Below the pieces are notes generated by a model. That model was not told where the DNA came from and did not search any database. It saw nothing but the letters and a program-made list of their open reading frames with translations. From Limivicinus sp963617275 (lineage in GTDB: Bacteria; Bacillota; Clostridia; Oscillospirales; Oscillospiraceae): a DNA stretch of 51,906 nucleotides. This document shows, piece after piece, positions 1-7,708 of the stretch. The position numbers were made by a program, and so were the translations under genes. Where the stretch lies: contig CAVENX010000034.1 of the NCBI GenBank assembly GCA_963617275.1, positions 1 through 51,906 on the forward strand, in the 5' to 3' direction. Position 1 is the first letter of the stretch; every line of letters begins with the position of its first letter.

Positions 1-139
1 AGCGAGTGTCGAATTGTCTGCTTACAGCAGACAACCGAGGCACAGAGCGCAGTGCAGCCTTTTGTCAAAGAACCAAGGTTCTTTGACAGGTTAAGGGCAT
101 CGGGGAAACCCGATGCCCTTGAATTATCAAAATATCCGG
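1..139. repeat. Hairpin-rich intergenic segment
   Basis: No gene is visible. Three perfect inverted repeats follow one another: 14-34 (arms TTGTCTGC/GCAGACAA), 64-87 (arms GTCAAAGAACC/GGTTCTTTGAC with a 2-base loop) and 93-120 (12-bp arms closed by GAAA). The last one is the likely terminator of the minus-strand gene ending at 140. The other two resemble a dispersed intergenic repeat, but only a genome-wide comparison could show that. Confidence 0.5.
93..120 (-). terminator. Hairpin downstream of degV copy 1
   Basis: Perfect 12-bp stem (AAGGGCATCGGG and its complement) with a 4-base loop, 20 bases past the stop of the gene at 140. There is no clear U-tract on the minus strand, so the terminator call is moderate. 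Confidence 0.5.
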
Positions 140-1027
140 TCAGTTTTCGCGTTTTTTGCCGAAGAAGAACAGCGCGACGGTGCCGGGGCCGGTGTGAGAG
201 CCGATCGTCGTACCGACGTTGTATATCTCGACCTTGCCGTTTAGATTCTGGAAGCGCTCCTCAATAAGATCGGCGACCTGGCGCGCATCGTCCATGCAGT
301 CGGACATGGAGATGAAGCATCTGCCGGAGTAGTCAAGCCCGTCGATCGCGTTCTGCTCCATGCGCGCAACGATCTCGCGGATGACCTTTTTCTTTGTGCG
401 TATCTTTTCCCGGGGGATAAGTCTGCCGAGGTTGTCCATGTTGAGCAGCGGGCATATCTGGAGCGCGCCGCCGAAAATCGCCGCCGCCTTGGAGATCCTG
501 CCGCCTCTTACATATGTGGAAAGATCAGTTGAGAAGAACCAGTGATGCACGTTGAGCTTGTTGTCCTCTATCCACTGGGCAAGCTCCGCTGCGCTCAGCC
601 CCTCATCGCGCTTTTCCGCCGCGCTGACCATGAGCAGGCCGTAGCCGGAGGACGCGCCGAGAGAGTCGATTATATAGAGTTTTCTGTCGGGGTACCGCTC
701 GTTGAGGATAAGAGCGGCGTTTTTCGCGGAATTGATAGTGCCGGATATGCCGGAGGAAAGGCAAACGTGAACAACATCCAAGCCCTGCTCCATGAAGTCG
801 CTGAAAAAGTCAACATATTCGGAGATGTTAACCTGAGAGGTGCGGGTGTCCGCGCCCTTTCTTATCTTTGCGTAAAATTCGTCATAGGGGATGCTTTCAC
901 CGAGATCGTCGATGTATTCCACGCCGTCAATCGCAAAATGGAACGGAACGACCTTGATGCCGCAGCTTTCAAAACGCTCCTTTGAAAGATCGGCGGTAGA
1001 GCAGCAGGTCAAAACATAATCAGCCAT
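140..1027 (-). CDS. DegV family fatty-acid-binding protein (copy 1)
   Basis: The 295-residue protein has the usual length of DegV/FakB proteins. These bind a fatty acid and present it to the FakA kinase for phosphorylation and entry into phospholipid synthesis. Visible family signatures, in order, are TRTSQVN, a SSGISGT loop near residues 91-97, a DSLGAS segment near residue 141 and RGGRIS near residue 174. The ATG at 1027 follows a modest GAAAGGATC ribosome binding site. It lies next to a close paralog at 1224-2114 on the same strand, evidently a tandem duplication. No FakA (DhaK-like kinase) lies nearby, so the pair would act with a kinase encoded elsewhere. Family call is firm; the fatty-acid ligand is inferred from the family. 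Confidence 0.93.
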   Translation of the reverse strand: MADYVLTCCSTADLSKERFESCGIKVVPFHFAIDGVEYIDDLGESIPYDEFYAKIRKGADTRTSQVNISEYVDFFSDFMEQGLDVVHVCLSSGISGTINSAKNAALILNERYPDRKLYIIDSLGASSGYGLLMVSAAEKRDEGLSAAELAQWIEDNKLNVHHWFFSTDLSTYVRGGRISKAAAIFGGALQICPLLNMDNLGRLIPREKIRTKKKVIREIVARMEQNAIDGLDYSGRCFISMSDCMDDARQVADLIEERFQNLNGKVEIYNVGTTIGSHTGPGTVALFFFGKKREN

Positions 1028-1057
1028 TTATCTGGATCCTTTCTTAAATACATTGCC

Positions 1058-1086
1058 TATATATTCTAATATGGCGTATAACGCAA
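1058..1086 (-). promoter_or_regulatory. Candidate promoter of degV copy 1
   Basis: On the minus strand, TTGCGT (1081-1086), a 17-base spacer, then TATATA (1058-1063), about 30 bases before the start codon. The same TTGCGT -35 sequence recurs before copy 2. Confidence 0.5.
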
Positions 1087-1128
1087 TGCAAGCTACTGAC
1101 GCGCCATCCGGTTCTACTCATAAGAAGC

Positions 1129-1164
1129 GCCCCGTAGAATGTTTTTGATAATACTCTACGGGGC
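1129..1164 (-). terminator. Hairpin between the two degV genes
   Basis: Arms GCCCCGTAGA and TCTACGGGGC (10 bp) with an AT-rich loop. It is downstream of degV copy 2 and upstream of copy 1, so it probably ends copy 2 transcription. The U-tract is weak. Confidence 0.5.
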
Positions 1165-1170
1165 AAAGCC

Positions 1171-1193
1171 AAAGTCTACTCAGAGTAGACTTT
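1171..1193. repeat. Perfect palindrome with GTCTACTC arms
   Basis: Eleven-base arms AAAGTCTACTC / GAGTAGACTTT around one central A. A related element, TCTACGCAGAGTAGA, occurs at 2251-2265 just past the XRE regulator gene. Role unknown: operator or part of a termination region. Confidence 0.55.
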
Positions 1194-1223
1194 CTGCAAA
1201 ATGTTGTGTTTTTTTGAAAAAAC

Positions 1224-2114
1224 TCAATTTTCACGCTTTTTACCAAAGAAAAAGAGCGCAACGGTACCGGGGCCGGTGTGAGAGCCGATGATCGTTCCTA
1301 TGTCGGATATCTCTGCCTTGCCGCCTTTGAGATTCGGGAAACGCTCCTCGACGAGCGCGGCGACCTGACGCGCATCGTCCATGCAGCCCGCTGCGGAGAT
1401 AAAGCATCTGCCGGAGTAATCAAGTCCGCCGTCGGCATTTTCCTCCATCTTCTTTACGATCTCCGCAATGACCCTTTTCTTTGTGCGCACCTTCTCACGC
1501 GGGATGAGCCTGCCGAGATTGTCCACGTTGAGCAGCGGACATATCTGGAGCGCACCGCCGAAAACGGCTGCCGTTTTGGATATTCTTCCGCCCTTTACAT
1601 AAGTGGACAGGTCTGTCGAAAAAAACCAGTGGTGGACCCTGAGACGATTGTCCTCTATCCACCGGGCAAGCTCCGCCGCGCTCAGCCCCTCGTCGCGCTT
1701 TTCCGCCGCGCTGACCATAAGCAGACCGAAACCAGCCGAGGCGGCGAGAGAGTCAACTATATAAATATTCCGCTCTGGAAACTGCTCCTTCAAAATTTCT
1801 GCGGCGTTTTTCGCGGAATTGACGGTTCCGGAAAGACCGGAGGACAGGCACACATGAACTATGTCATGCCCCTGCTTGAGAAAGCTGCCGAAGTAATCCA
1901 CAAATTCGGAAATATTGACCTGGGAGGTGCGGGTATCTGCGCCGTTTTTTATTTTGCTGTAAAAAACATCGTAGGGCATGCTCTTGCCAAGATCATCGAC
2001 ATATTCCGTCCCGTCAACGAAAAAGTGGAAGGGGACAAATTTTATGCCGCACTTCTCGATAAGCTCTCTTGAAATGTCTATGCTGGAGCAGCAGCTCAAA
2101 ATATAATCGGCCAT
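1224..2114 (-). CDS. DegV family fatty-acid-binding protein (copy 2)
   Basis: This 296-residue protein aligns without large gaps to copy 1 downstream. It shares TRTSQVN, SSGLSGT, DSLAAS and KGGRIS at equivalent places; by eye roughly seven residues in ten agree. Like copy 1 it would bind a long-chain acyl group as the carrier half of a FakA/FakB fatty-acid kinase. Differences cluster in the first 60 residues and around the ligand-loop segment (LGASSGYG in copy 1, LAASAGFG here), so the two may prefer different acyl chains. That is an inference. The start ATG at 2114 has a GAAAGGA site upstream. It appears to be transcribed separately from copy 1, since a promoter precedes each and a hairpin separates them. 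Confidence 0.93.
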   Translation of the reverse strand: MADYILSCCSSIDISRELIEKCGIKFVPFHFFVDGTEYVDDLGKSMPYDVFYSKIKNGADTRTSQVNISEFVDYFGSFLKQGHDIVHVCLSSGLSGTVNSAKNAAEILKEQFPERNIYIVDSLAASAGFGLLMVSAAEKRDEGLSAAELARWIEDNRLRVHHWFFSTDLSTYVKGGRISKTAAVFGGALQICPLLNVDNLGRLIPREKVRTKKRVIAEIVKKMEENADGGLDYSGRCFISAAGCMDDARQVAALVEERFPNLKGGKAEISDIGTIIGSHTGPGTVALFFFGKKREN

Positions 2115-2144
2115 GTACGTTTTCCTTTCATGCTTGATGCCGCC

Positions 2145-2174
2145 ATTCTATCGCAGGTGGAGAGAAAAACGCAA
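2145..2174 (-). promoter_or_regulatory. Candidate promoter of degV copy 2
   Basis: Minus-strand TTGCGT (2169-2174), 18-base spacer, TAGAAT (2145-2150), 30 bases before the ATG. Confidence 0.45.
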
Positions 2175-2209
2175 GCATTACCGTATTCCGGAACTCTACT
2201 GTTAGTATA

Positions 2210-2238
2210 ATCCCCTCAGGACAGCCGCCTGAGGGGAT
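2210..2238 (-). terminator. Hairpin downstream of the XRE regulator
   Basis: Eleven-base-pair stem ATCCCCTCAGG / CCTGAGGGGAT, 30 bases beyond the stop of the minus-strand regulator, followed by a short T-containing stretch. Confidence 0.6.
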
Positions 2239-2267
2239 CGCACGCGTGTTCTACGCAGAGTAGACAT

Positions 2268-2927
2268 TTATTTTTTTGTTATGTATTTCCGGAATCTGAG
2301 CGGCTTTTTCGTCAGATTGCAGGCAAGAAATACCACCGCAGCCGCCGGAACAAGAATGATGAAGACCTGCCATATATGCTTCTCGGGAAAAATGAAGTAT
2401 ATCGAGAGGAAGAGCGATGCAAGGAACGCCGTGATATAAAATTGCAGATTTTTCTTCGGATAAAATATGCTGACAAGAATGATATGGACAAGAAGCGACA
2501 CCGGCAGCGCAAAAACAAAAATGCGCCAGAACAGGATGTCGAATATCCACAGCACCGCAAAAGCCGTGACCGCCGCCGTCCATATCGAGACGATGACAAG
2601 CACGATAAGCGTTTTCGCGCTGTAAGTCCTGCCGGGGGCGGCGTCCTCCTCATCCTCCTCCGGGACGGGCGCTTCCTCCTCCGGCTCGGCAGGCTGCATC
2701 TCCCATTGGTCGTGGGAGGAGAGCAGATAATCCACCGTAACGCCGAACATGGCGGCAAGCTGTGTGAGCACGAATGCATCGGGTATCGCCTCGCCGCGCT
2801 CCCATTTTGATATGGTCTTGTCCGAATAGTTCAGCCGTGCGCCAAGCTCCGCCTGAGTAAGACCGGCGCCCTGACGCAGCCTTATAATATTGCTGGCGGA
2901 GATGAGCTTCAAATCGTTAAGCTGCAT
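2268..2927 (-). CDS. XRE-family HTH regulator with membrane domain
   Basis: The N-terminal 65 residues form a Cro/C1-type helix-turn-helix: IIRLRQGAGLTQAELGARLN, then SDKTISKWERGEAIPD. An acidic linker of about 30 residues, rich in Glu and Pro, follows. Four hydrophobic segments fill the rest of the 219-residue protein, so it should be a membrane-tethered DNA-binding protein. Such fusions are common in Clostridia and are thought to sense membrane or envelope signals; the signal here is unknown. The chosen ATG (2927) starts seven codons inside a longer GTG reading frame and lies 4 bases after the stop of a 17-codon ORF that carries the only good ribosome binding site. Translation may therefore be coupled. 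It lies just downstream of the C11 peptidase on the same strand and may share its transcript. Confidence 0.85.
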   Translation of the reverse strand: MQLNDLKLISASNIIRLRQGAGLTQAELGARLNYSDKTISKWERGEAIPDAFVLTQLAAMFGVTVDYLLSSHDQWEMQPAEPEEEAPVPEEDEEDAAPGRTYSAKTLIVLVIVSIWTAAVTAFAVLWIFDILFWRIFVFALPVSLLVHIILVSIFYPKKNLQFYITAFLASLFLSIYFIFPEKHIWQVFIILVPAAAVVFLACNLTKKPLRFRKYITKK

Positions 2928-2931
2928 ACGC

Positions 2932-2985
2932 TCATACCCGCCGCGCACACCGGCAGGATGCGCCGCGGCATAATCTGTTGTTCAT
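2932..2985 (-). CDS. Possible 17-residue leader peptide before the XRE gene
   Basis: An ATG at 2985 sits 7 bases after a consensus GGAGG (2993-2997). The frame reads MNNRLCRGASCRCARRV and stops at 2932, 4 bases before the XRE start codon. The regulator itself has no good ribosome binding site, so this short frame may couple its translation. The peptide is Arg- and Cys-rich and resembles nothing I recognise. It could equally be a fossil of a frameshifted N-terminus. Confidence 0.35.
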   Translation of the reverse strand: MNNRLCRGASCRCARRV

Positions 2986-3003
2986 TGAATATCCTCCGTT
3001 TTA

Positions 3004-5499
3004 TCAGTCTGTGGCGTAGAAATCCGTTCTGAGCTCCTGACCGGCTATTACTCCGCCTTTTACATCCTGCCCGACAACGCCGGAATAGTAGCTGTCGCCT
3101 CTGGGGTCGCTTATCACGATCGCACCGAGATATGTACCATCGGGCAGCGGCTCAAGCGTAATTTCCGAGCTGGAGCCGATGCGTATCCTGTCGCCGGTGA
3201 ACTCATAATCGTATCCGTCGGCGAAGCTGTGCGCGGAGTAAACGGGCGTTATCGTTTTGCCAGCCGTGACGGTGTCGAGCTGTCTTGTGTTGAGCATCAG
3301 AATGGTGTCGTCGCCGGTCTGTATCTTTTTAAGGCCGGAAATGCTGAACTGCTCGCTGTCGCGGCTGTACGTGAACATGAGATAGCAGTCCTCACCCTCG
3401 CAGCGCACCTTGCTGCGGTATTCGACAGAGGAGGCGGAGGAACTGACGATCTCCGTTGACAGAGGCACGCCGTCAAGCGCTATCCACTTTCCGTCAAATT
3501 CGTTCACAAGGCTGCCCTCGCCGTCCGCGACGATATATTCGTCGCGCCCGTAATATGTCACGGTTTCAAGCGCTTCGTCATAATACGCAAGCTCAAGCGA
3601 ACAGCCCTGTATCATGCTCATGAGCTTTTCATCCACCGGGACGGACCATAAGCCCTCTCCGATAACGGGGTCAATATGCTCTATCCCGCTGAATACGCTG
3701 ACATCAAGCACCTCCGGCTCACGGCCGGAAAGCTCCGCGGCGTATTCGCTCATCTCCTCATTGAGACAGCCTGCGATCTTATAGTAATAAAGAGCGCTTA
3801 CGTTCTCATCGGTGCATATGTCGTATATAAACTCCATACATCCTATTAGCCCGGAGAGAGTGCTTGTTTCAACGGGGACGAATACGGAAAGCCCCTGTGA
3901 ATCGGCAAGAGCAGCGCTCTCCCTGTGATAGAGAACCGCCTCTCTGAGCAGCGTCCGCACTCTCTGTGTCTCGTCCGGATATGTGTCGTCGAGCAGATCC
4001 ATATAGCCGCCAAGATCGACGGCGTTGACACGGTCATAAACGTAGCTCCCGTAGCGGGTCGCGCTGCCCGCCTTTCGACCGATGTCGGCGAGAACGCCAA
4101 GGTCGCCTGCGGCATCCTTCAGCTGCGCCCGGCACAGCTTGCAGTATGCCTCATACGCCTGCGCGGCCTTGTGAACGTCCGTTACGGACATCGTGACCTC
4201 CTGGTTGCCTATGAGACTGCCGAGATTTGCGTTGAATGTCATATAGTAGTCGATGTAGGAATCCGCTATCGCACGTCCAACCTGCGCGGCGTTCATCGAC
4301 GCGTCGTCGGTCATTGCACGGAGCCATGCGCCGTAGTCCCAGCCATCGCCCGGCTCAAGCTCCTCGCTGGCGACAAGATATTCCGCAAAGCCGTCAAGGC
4401 TATGCGCGACCTCGGCGGAGGCCATAAGGCAGGCGTCAAAGCCGATTATATCGTATGCGGGATCAGCCGTATCGGGGGTATATACCGCTTCAAAAGCCCC
4501 GCGCAGATCCCTGAGAGAAAGGCCGGAGGAAAAAATGCTGTCATATCCGTAACCGGCTGCGCCGCTGCCGTGATCCCAGAGAATGAGTATCTTATGATCG
4601 GCGGGATAATTGCCGTCGCAGAAGCGCATGAACTCCGCAAGCGTTTCCGGCGAACAGCTGTCCTGAAGCGGGAGATCAGACACTTCGGAGAAGATGCCGT
4701 CCTTATAAAGAAATCTCTGCGTCTTATTGGGATTGACCATGGAATTTGTCCAATGCGTCGCGCCGCCTGTCTGGATGACGATGGAGATATTGCTGCTCCA
4801 CACGTCGGAGATCATTTCGTATATATCCGCGGACGCCGCGCCCGTGCCGGAGGCAAGCACAACGTCTTCGGTCACATAGGTGCTGGAGGAAGAGAGCGGG
4901 ACATTGGGCTTGTAGAGATACTCGGGCATTTCAAGCCCGCTGCTCTCAAGCTCTCCGATAAAGGTGTCCAGATAGCCGAGACGCTTTTCCCGTGTGCGCA
5001 TGCTGTTTTCATAGCTGATGCCGGAGGTCATGGCTTTGGTAAGGTCGGACAGATCGTTTTCGTCCTGATCCTCAAGATTGGAACCGACCATATACACGTA
5101 TATGCCCCATGTGTCGTCCTTTCCGTAAGGCTCCGACGCGTCTATGCGCGCACTGCCCTGCCCGTCAAGCGGGGACATTTCATATATGGTTTCCTTATCG
5201 ACGGGTCTGCTTTCACGCTTTTCAATATAGCTCATGAGAAGATAGGAGGCGAGGTCGGAGTCGAGAAGCACCGGAACGCCTATCTGCCAGACAAGAACCG
5301 CTATGACAAGCACGGCAAGCATTTTTTTCAGCCAGAAATTCCATGCCTTTACGAGCAGCGGCGCATCCTTGTAGTATTCTCTGCGTGCGGCGCGCTTTGC
5401 GGCACGGCGCTGCTTCTTCGCCGCTTTCCAGCGCTGCCGCCGGGTGGTTCGGGGCTGCTGTACCTCCGCCCCGGACAGAGGGTCTCTATCTTCCTTCAT
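3004..5499 (-). CDS. Membrane-anchored clostripain-family (C11) cysteine peptidase
   Basis: The family C11 core is clear: a short hydrophobic strand before WDHGSG (His about residue 310) and GFDACLMAS (Cys about residue 357) give the catalytic His/Cys pair. A very basic N-terminus (residues 15-42) precedes one transmembrane helix near residues 60-80, so the peptidase domain should be extracellular and membrane tethered. The 831 residues are longer than the core domain. The C-terminal 330 residues carry a beta-rich region of unknown role. The start at 5499 was preferred over the longer GTG frame because GGAGGTG lies 6 bases upstream. Relatives cleave after Arg or Lys and are often autoprocessed; neither point can be read here. 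A consensus promoter precedes it, divergent from the Nudix gene. Confidence 0.88.
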   Translation of the reverse strand: MKEDRDPLSGAEVQQPRTTRRQRWKAAKKQRRAAKRAARREYYKDAPLLVKAWNFWLKKMLAVLVIAVLVWQIGVPVLLDSDLASYLLMSYIEKRESRPVDKETIYEMSPLDGQGSARIDASEPYGKDDTWGIYVYMVGSNLEDQDENDLSDLTKAMTSGISYENSMRTREKRLGYLDTFIGELESSGLEMPEYLYKPNVPLSSSSTYVTEDVVLASGTGAASADIYEMISDVWSSNISIVIQTGGATHWTNSMVNPNKTQRFLYKDGIFSEVSDLPLQDSCSPETLAEFMRFCDGNYPADHKILILWDHGSGAAGYGYDSIFSSGLSLRDLRGAFEAVYTPDTADPAYDIIGFDACLMASAEVAHSLDGFAEYLVASEELEPGDGWDYGAWLRAMTDDASMNAAQVGRAIADSYIDYYMTFNANLGSLIGNQEVTMSVTDVHKAAQAYEAYCKLCRAQLKDAAGDLGVLADIGRKAGSATRYGSYVYDRVNAVDLGGYMDLLDDTYPDETQRVRTLLREAVLYHRESAALADSQGLSVFVPVETSTLSGLIGCMEFIYDICTDENVSALYYYKIAGCLNEEMSEYAAELSGREPEVLDVSVFSGIEHIDPVIGEGLWSVPVDEKLMSMIQGCSLELAYYDEALETVTYYGRDEYIVADGEGSLVNEFDGKWIALDGVPLSTEIVSSSASSVEYRSKVRCEGEDCYLMFTYSRDSEQFSISGLKKIQTGDDTILMLNTRQLDTVTAGKTITPVYSAHSFADGYDYEFTGDRIRIGSSSEITLEPLPDGTYLGAIVISDPRGDSYYSGVVGQDVKGGVIAGQELRTDFYATD

Positions 5500-5545
5500 T
5501 ATGCACACCTCCGTGATAAAAAGTCAAAAAAAACTGATCATAATA

Positions 5546-5574
5546 ATTTTAATCCATATCCGAACGGAAGTCAA
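5546..5574 (-). promoter_or_regulatory. Promoter of the C11 peptidase gene
   Basis: Minus-strand TTGACT (5569-5574), 17-base spacer, TAAAAT (5546-5551), about 45 bases before the start codon. Confidence 0.65.
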
Positions 5575-5615
5575 GCGGTTTGTATTTGCCGCTGCCGGGT
5601 TCGCCGCTGATGTGA

Positions 5616-5644
5616 TTGCGGCAGCGTGGGAAATATGCTATAAT
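5616..5644 (+). promoter_or_regulatory. Promoter of the Nudix gene
   Basis: TTGCGG (5616-5621), 17-base spacer, consensus TATAAT (5639-5644) preceded by TGC as an extended -10. The start codon lies 29 bases downstream. Confidence 0.7.
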
Positions 5645-5673
5645 TCATACATAATGATCCGGGAGGTATTGTA

Positions 5674-6228
5674 ATGGACAAGGAATATGAACAGCTGTGC
5701 GAATGCTTCAAGAGCGGAAAAGAGGTATATCACGGGCCGCTGCTGCACGTGTACCATGACAGGGTGATTCTCCCGAACGGAGACGAGGCGGGGAGAGATT
5801 ATATAAAGCATCTGGGCGCGGTGTGCGTGGTTCCGGTGACGGAGGACGGGCGCGTGGTCGTCGAGCGGCAGTTCCGCTATCCCGGCGGCATGGTGTTCAC
5901 CGAGATACCTGCCGGAAAGCTTGACAGCGCGCAGGAGGATCGGCTGGAGGCGGCAAAGCGCGAACTTATGGAGGAGACGGGCTATACCGCAGACGAGTGG
6001 ACGTGGATAGGCGATTTCTATTCCGCTGTCGCGTACAGCAACGAGCTTATAAGCATGTATCTTGCCCGCTCCCTGCACAAGGGTGAGCGGCATCTTGACG
6101 TGGATGAGTTCCTGAATGTGGAGCTTGTGCCGCTTGAAGAGCTTGTGCGGCAGGTGATGGACGGCGAAATAACCGACAGCAAAACCCAGACGGGAATCCT
6201 CAAGGCCGCAAGGCTCCTCGGCGTGTGA
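5674..6228 (+). CDS. Nudix hydrolase, ADP-ribose pyrophosphatase type
   Basis: The 184-residue protein has the size and N-terminal beta domain of bacterial ADP-ribose pyrophosphatases, which hydrolyse ADP-ribose to AMP and ribose 5-phosphate. The Nudix helix is visible near residues 76-100 and ends REL-MEETGY. It carries one extra residue between the leading Gly and the first Glu compared with the strict GX5EX7REUXEEXGU pattern. FRYPGG and PAGKL upstream of the box are typical of this subgroup. The GGGAGG site 6 bases before ATG supports the start. It is a single-gene unit with its own promoter. Substrate is by family resemblance; other nucleoside diphosphate sugars are possible. Confidence 0.88.
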   Translation: MDKEYEQLCECFKSGKEVYHGPLLHVYHDRVILPNGDEAGRDYIKHLGAVCVVPVTEDGRVVVERQFRYPGGMVFTEIPAGKLDSAQEDRLEAAKRELMEETGYTADEWTWIGDFYSAVAYSNELISMYLARSLHKGERHLDVDEFLNVELVPLEELVRQVMDGEITDSKTQTGILKAARLLGV

Positions 6229-6313
6229 TTTTCCGCGGATTTTAAAACGCGCCGCGGGTTTTTAAAAAGACTATTGCTTTAGGGCGAAAGATATGATATA
6301 ATACCTAAGCCTT

Positions 6314-6387
6314 GGAGGGCTAGCTCAGCTGGTTAGAGCGTCCGCCTCACACGCGGAAGGTCAACGGTTCGAGTCCGCTGCTCTCCA
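6314..6387 (+). tRNA. tRNA-Val (anticodon CAC)
   Basis: A full cloverleaf can be drawn. The acceptor stem GGAGGGC pairs with GCTCTCC (one G-U), the D arm is GCTC/GAGC, and the anticodon stem TCCGC/GCGGA encloses CTCACAC with CAC at positions 34-36. The T loop is TTCGAGT. The T stem carries one A-C mismatch. The 3' CCA is not encoded (CTG follows the discriminator A). It reads GUG codons. Confidence 0.93.
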
Positions 6388-6391
6388 CTGC

Positions 6392-6429
6392 GTCGCTGCG
6401 GACTGCATATCGTTCGCAGCGACTTTTTT
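6392..6429 (+). terminator. Terminator of tRNA-Val
   Basis: Nine-base-pair stem GTCGCTGCG / CGCAGCGAC followed directly by six T residues, 5 bases after the tRNA end. Confidence 0.85.
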
Positions 6430-6451
6430 ATGCCATGCATAAAAAAGTCGC
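6419..6451. repeat. Alternative hairpin overlapping the tRNA terminator
   Basis: Fifteen-base arms (GCGACTTTTTTATGC and its complement) with a 3-base loop. The left arm reuses the 3' arm and U-tract of the tRNA-Val terminator, so the two structures exclude each other. It may simply act as a terminator from the opposite side. Confidence 0.55.
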
Positions 6452-6519
6452 TTCTCATTCATTCCGTCGCAGCTCCTTTCCAAACCGAACCCGCTGCGTT
6501 GGAGTTCGGTTAGGGCAAT

Positions 6520-6567
6520 AAAAATCCGAACATTTTCCCGTCAAAGGGAAAGCGTTCGGATTTTTTT
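6520..6567. terminator. Bidirectional terminator between tRNA-Val and LysR gene
   Basis: Arms beginning AAAAATCCGAAC and ending GTTCGGATTTTTTT around a loop that has its own small TTTCCC/GGGAAA stem. It has U-tracts in both directions. The rest of 6388-6681 contains no gene. Confidence 0.75.
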
Positions 6568-6681
6568 ATTTATGAAGAAATTCAGCTGATAGAGCCTGTA
6601 TATCTGAGTATTAAATTACTTTATCTGAAACATCCGGATGAGATTTCAAGTCATATATAAGGCGGAGCAGCTTCCGCGGTC

Positions 6682-7584
6682 TCAAACGGTTTCACCGTCG
6701 TTTGAGCGGATATACTCGATAAGCTCCTGCGCGCAGACGGGCAGAGTCCGGTTTTTCCGCCAAGTGATGTAGCAGGTCGAGGGCGGGAAAGGCGTCGTCA
6801 GATGAATTACCTGAAGCTTTTTGTATATTTCAAAGCTTTCCGCCATTTCGCGCTGAACTACCGCAAGACCCAGATCGGCAGCTGCCATCTGGAGCATTAT
6901 TCCGGTGTTGCCGGATTCGCCCGTAACGGTAGGGACGATGCCCTGCTCGTGGAAGAAGCTGTCAAAGCGTGTGCGCGTATACGTCCCCGTGGGGCGCACG
7001 ATAAAGGGATAAGGGGCAAGCGCCTTATTATCAACACAGCCGTGATCGGCAAGAAACGCGTACTTCGGCCCGGCAAGCACCACGTCATGCAGCTCGGCTA
7101 TCTGGAAGTAGTCAAAAAGCACGTTGTCCGGCTTGCGGTTGACAAGGCCGAAGGTGATGTTGAGCTTGTCTATCTGCTGTATTATCTGCGCGCTGTTGAG
7201 AGTCTCCGTTTCACGGACTACCACACGCGGAAACTTCTCCTGAAACCTGAATTTTTGCAGCAGGGGGATCATGTAGTAGGCAAACAGACCATCTCCGCTG
7301 GCAATATTCATACATTCTGAAGTCTCAGCGTTCAGATGCTCGATCCTGTCGAGAGTTTCCGAAATTATCGACTTGTTTTTTGCCGCGCAGTCAAACAGTA
7401 TTTCCCCGGCCTGAGTGAGCTGCACGCCGTCTCTTGAGCGTATAAAAAGAGTGCAGTTCAATTGCTCCTCAAGCTTTTTAACGGCCTTGCTCAAAGCCGA
7501 CTGGGAGATGTTGATCTTATCCGCCGCAGTGGTAAAGTTCTTGTACTGTGCGACCGCGTAAAAATAATCCAAAGCGCTGAACAT
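6682..7584 (-). CDS. LysR-type transcriptional regulator
   Basis: Residues 1-60 form the LysR winged helix-turn-helix (FTTAADKINISQSALSKAVK, then LEEQL-TLFIRSRDG). The remaining 240 residues match the periplasmic-binding-like effector domain, giving the usual 300-residue length. The start was placed at 7584, where ATG has GAGGAGG 7 bases upstream. ATG at 7587 is also possible. The longer frame to 7737 lacks a ribosome binding site and would add a hydrophobic stretch foreign to the family. It is divergent from the aldolase at 7874, the standard LysR arrangement, so it most likely controls sugar cluster A in response to a pathway sugar or sugar phosphate. The effector is unknown. Confidence 0.9.
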   Translation of the reverse strand: MFSALDYFYAVAQYKNFTTAADKINISQSALSKAVKKLEEQLNCTLFIRSRDGVQLTQAGEILFDCAAKNKSIISETLDRIEHLNAETSECMNIASGDGLFAYYMIPLLQKFRFQEKFPRVVVRETETLNSAQIIQQIDKLNITFGLVNRKPDNVLFDYFQIAELHDVVLAGPKYAFLADHGCVDNKALAPYPFIVRPTGTYTRTRFDSFFHEQGIVPTVTGESGNTGIMLQMAAADLGLAVVQREMAESFEIYKKLQVIHLTTPFPPSTCYITWRKNRTLPVCAQELIEYIRSNDGETV

Positions 7585-7708
7585 CATAATTCCTCCTCGG
7601 GTATTCACAGGATGCACATCAAAAGAGAGAAGAGAGAAGAATATACAAAATATTAAAGAAGGAAAATGTGAAAAGAACTTTTTAAGCGTAAAAGCCCTAA
7701 CTTTATAT

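Noticed and set aside
3925..5610. 561-codon open frame on the plus strand
   Set aside because: It lies entirely opposite the C11 peptidase gene, which has catalytic motifs, a ribosome binding site and a promoter. The antisense translation has no recognisable domain.
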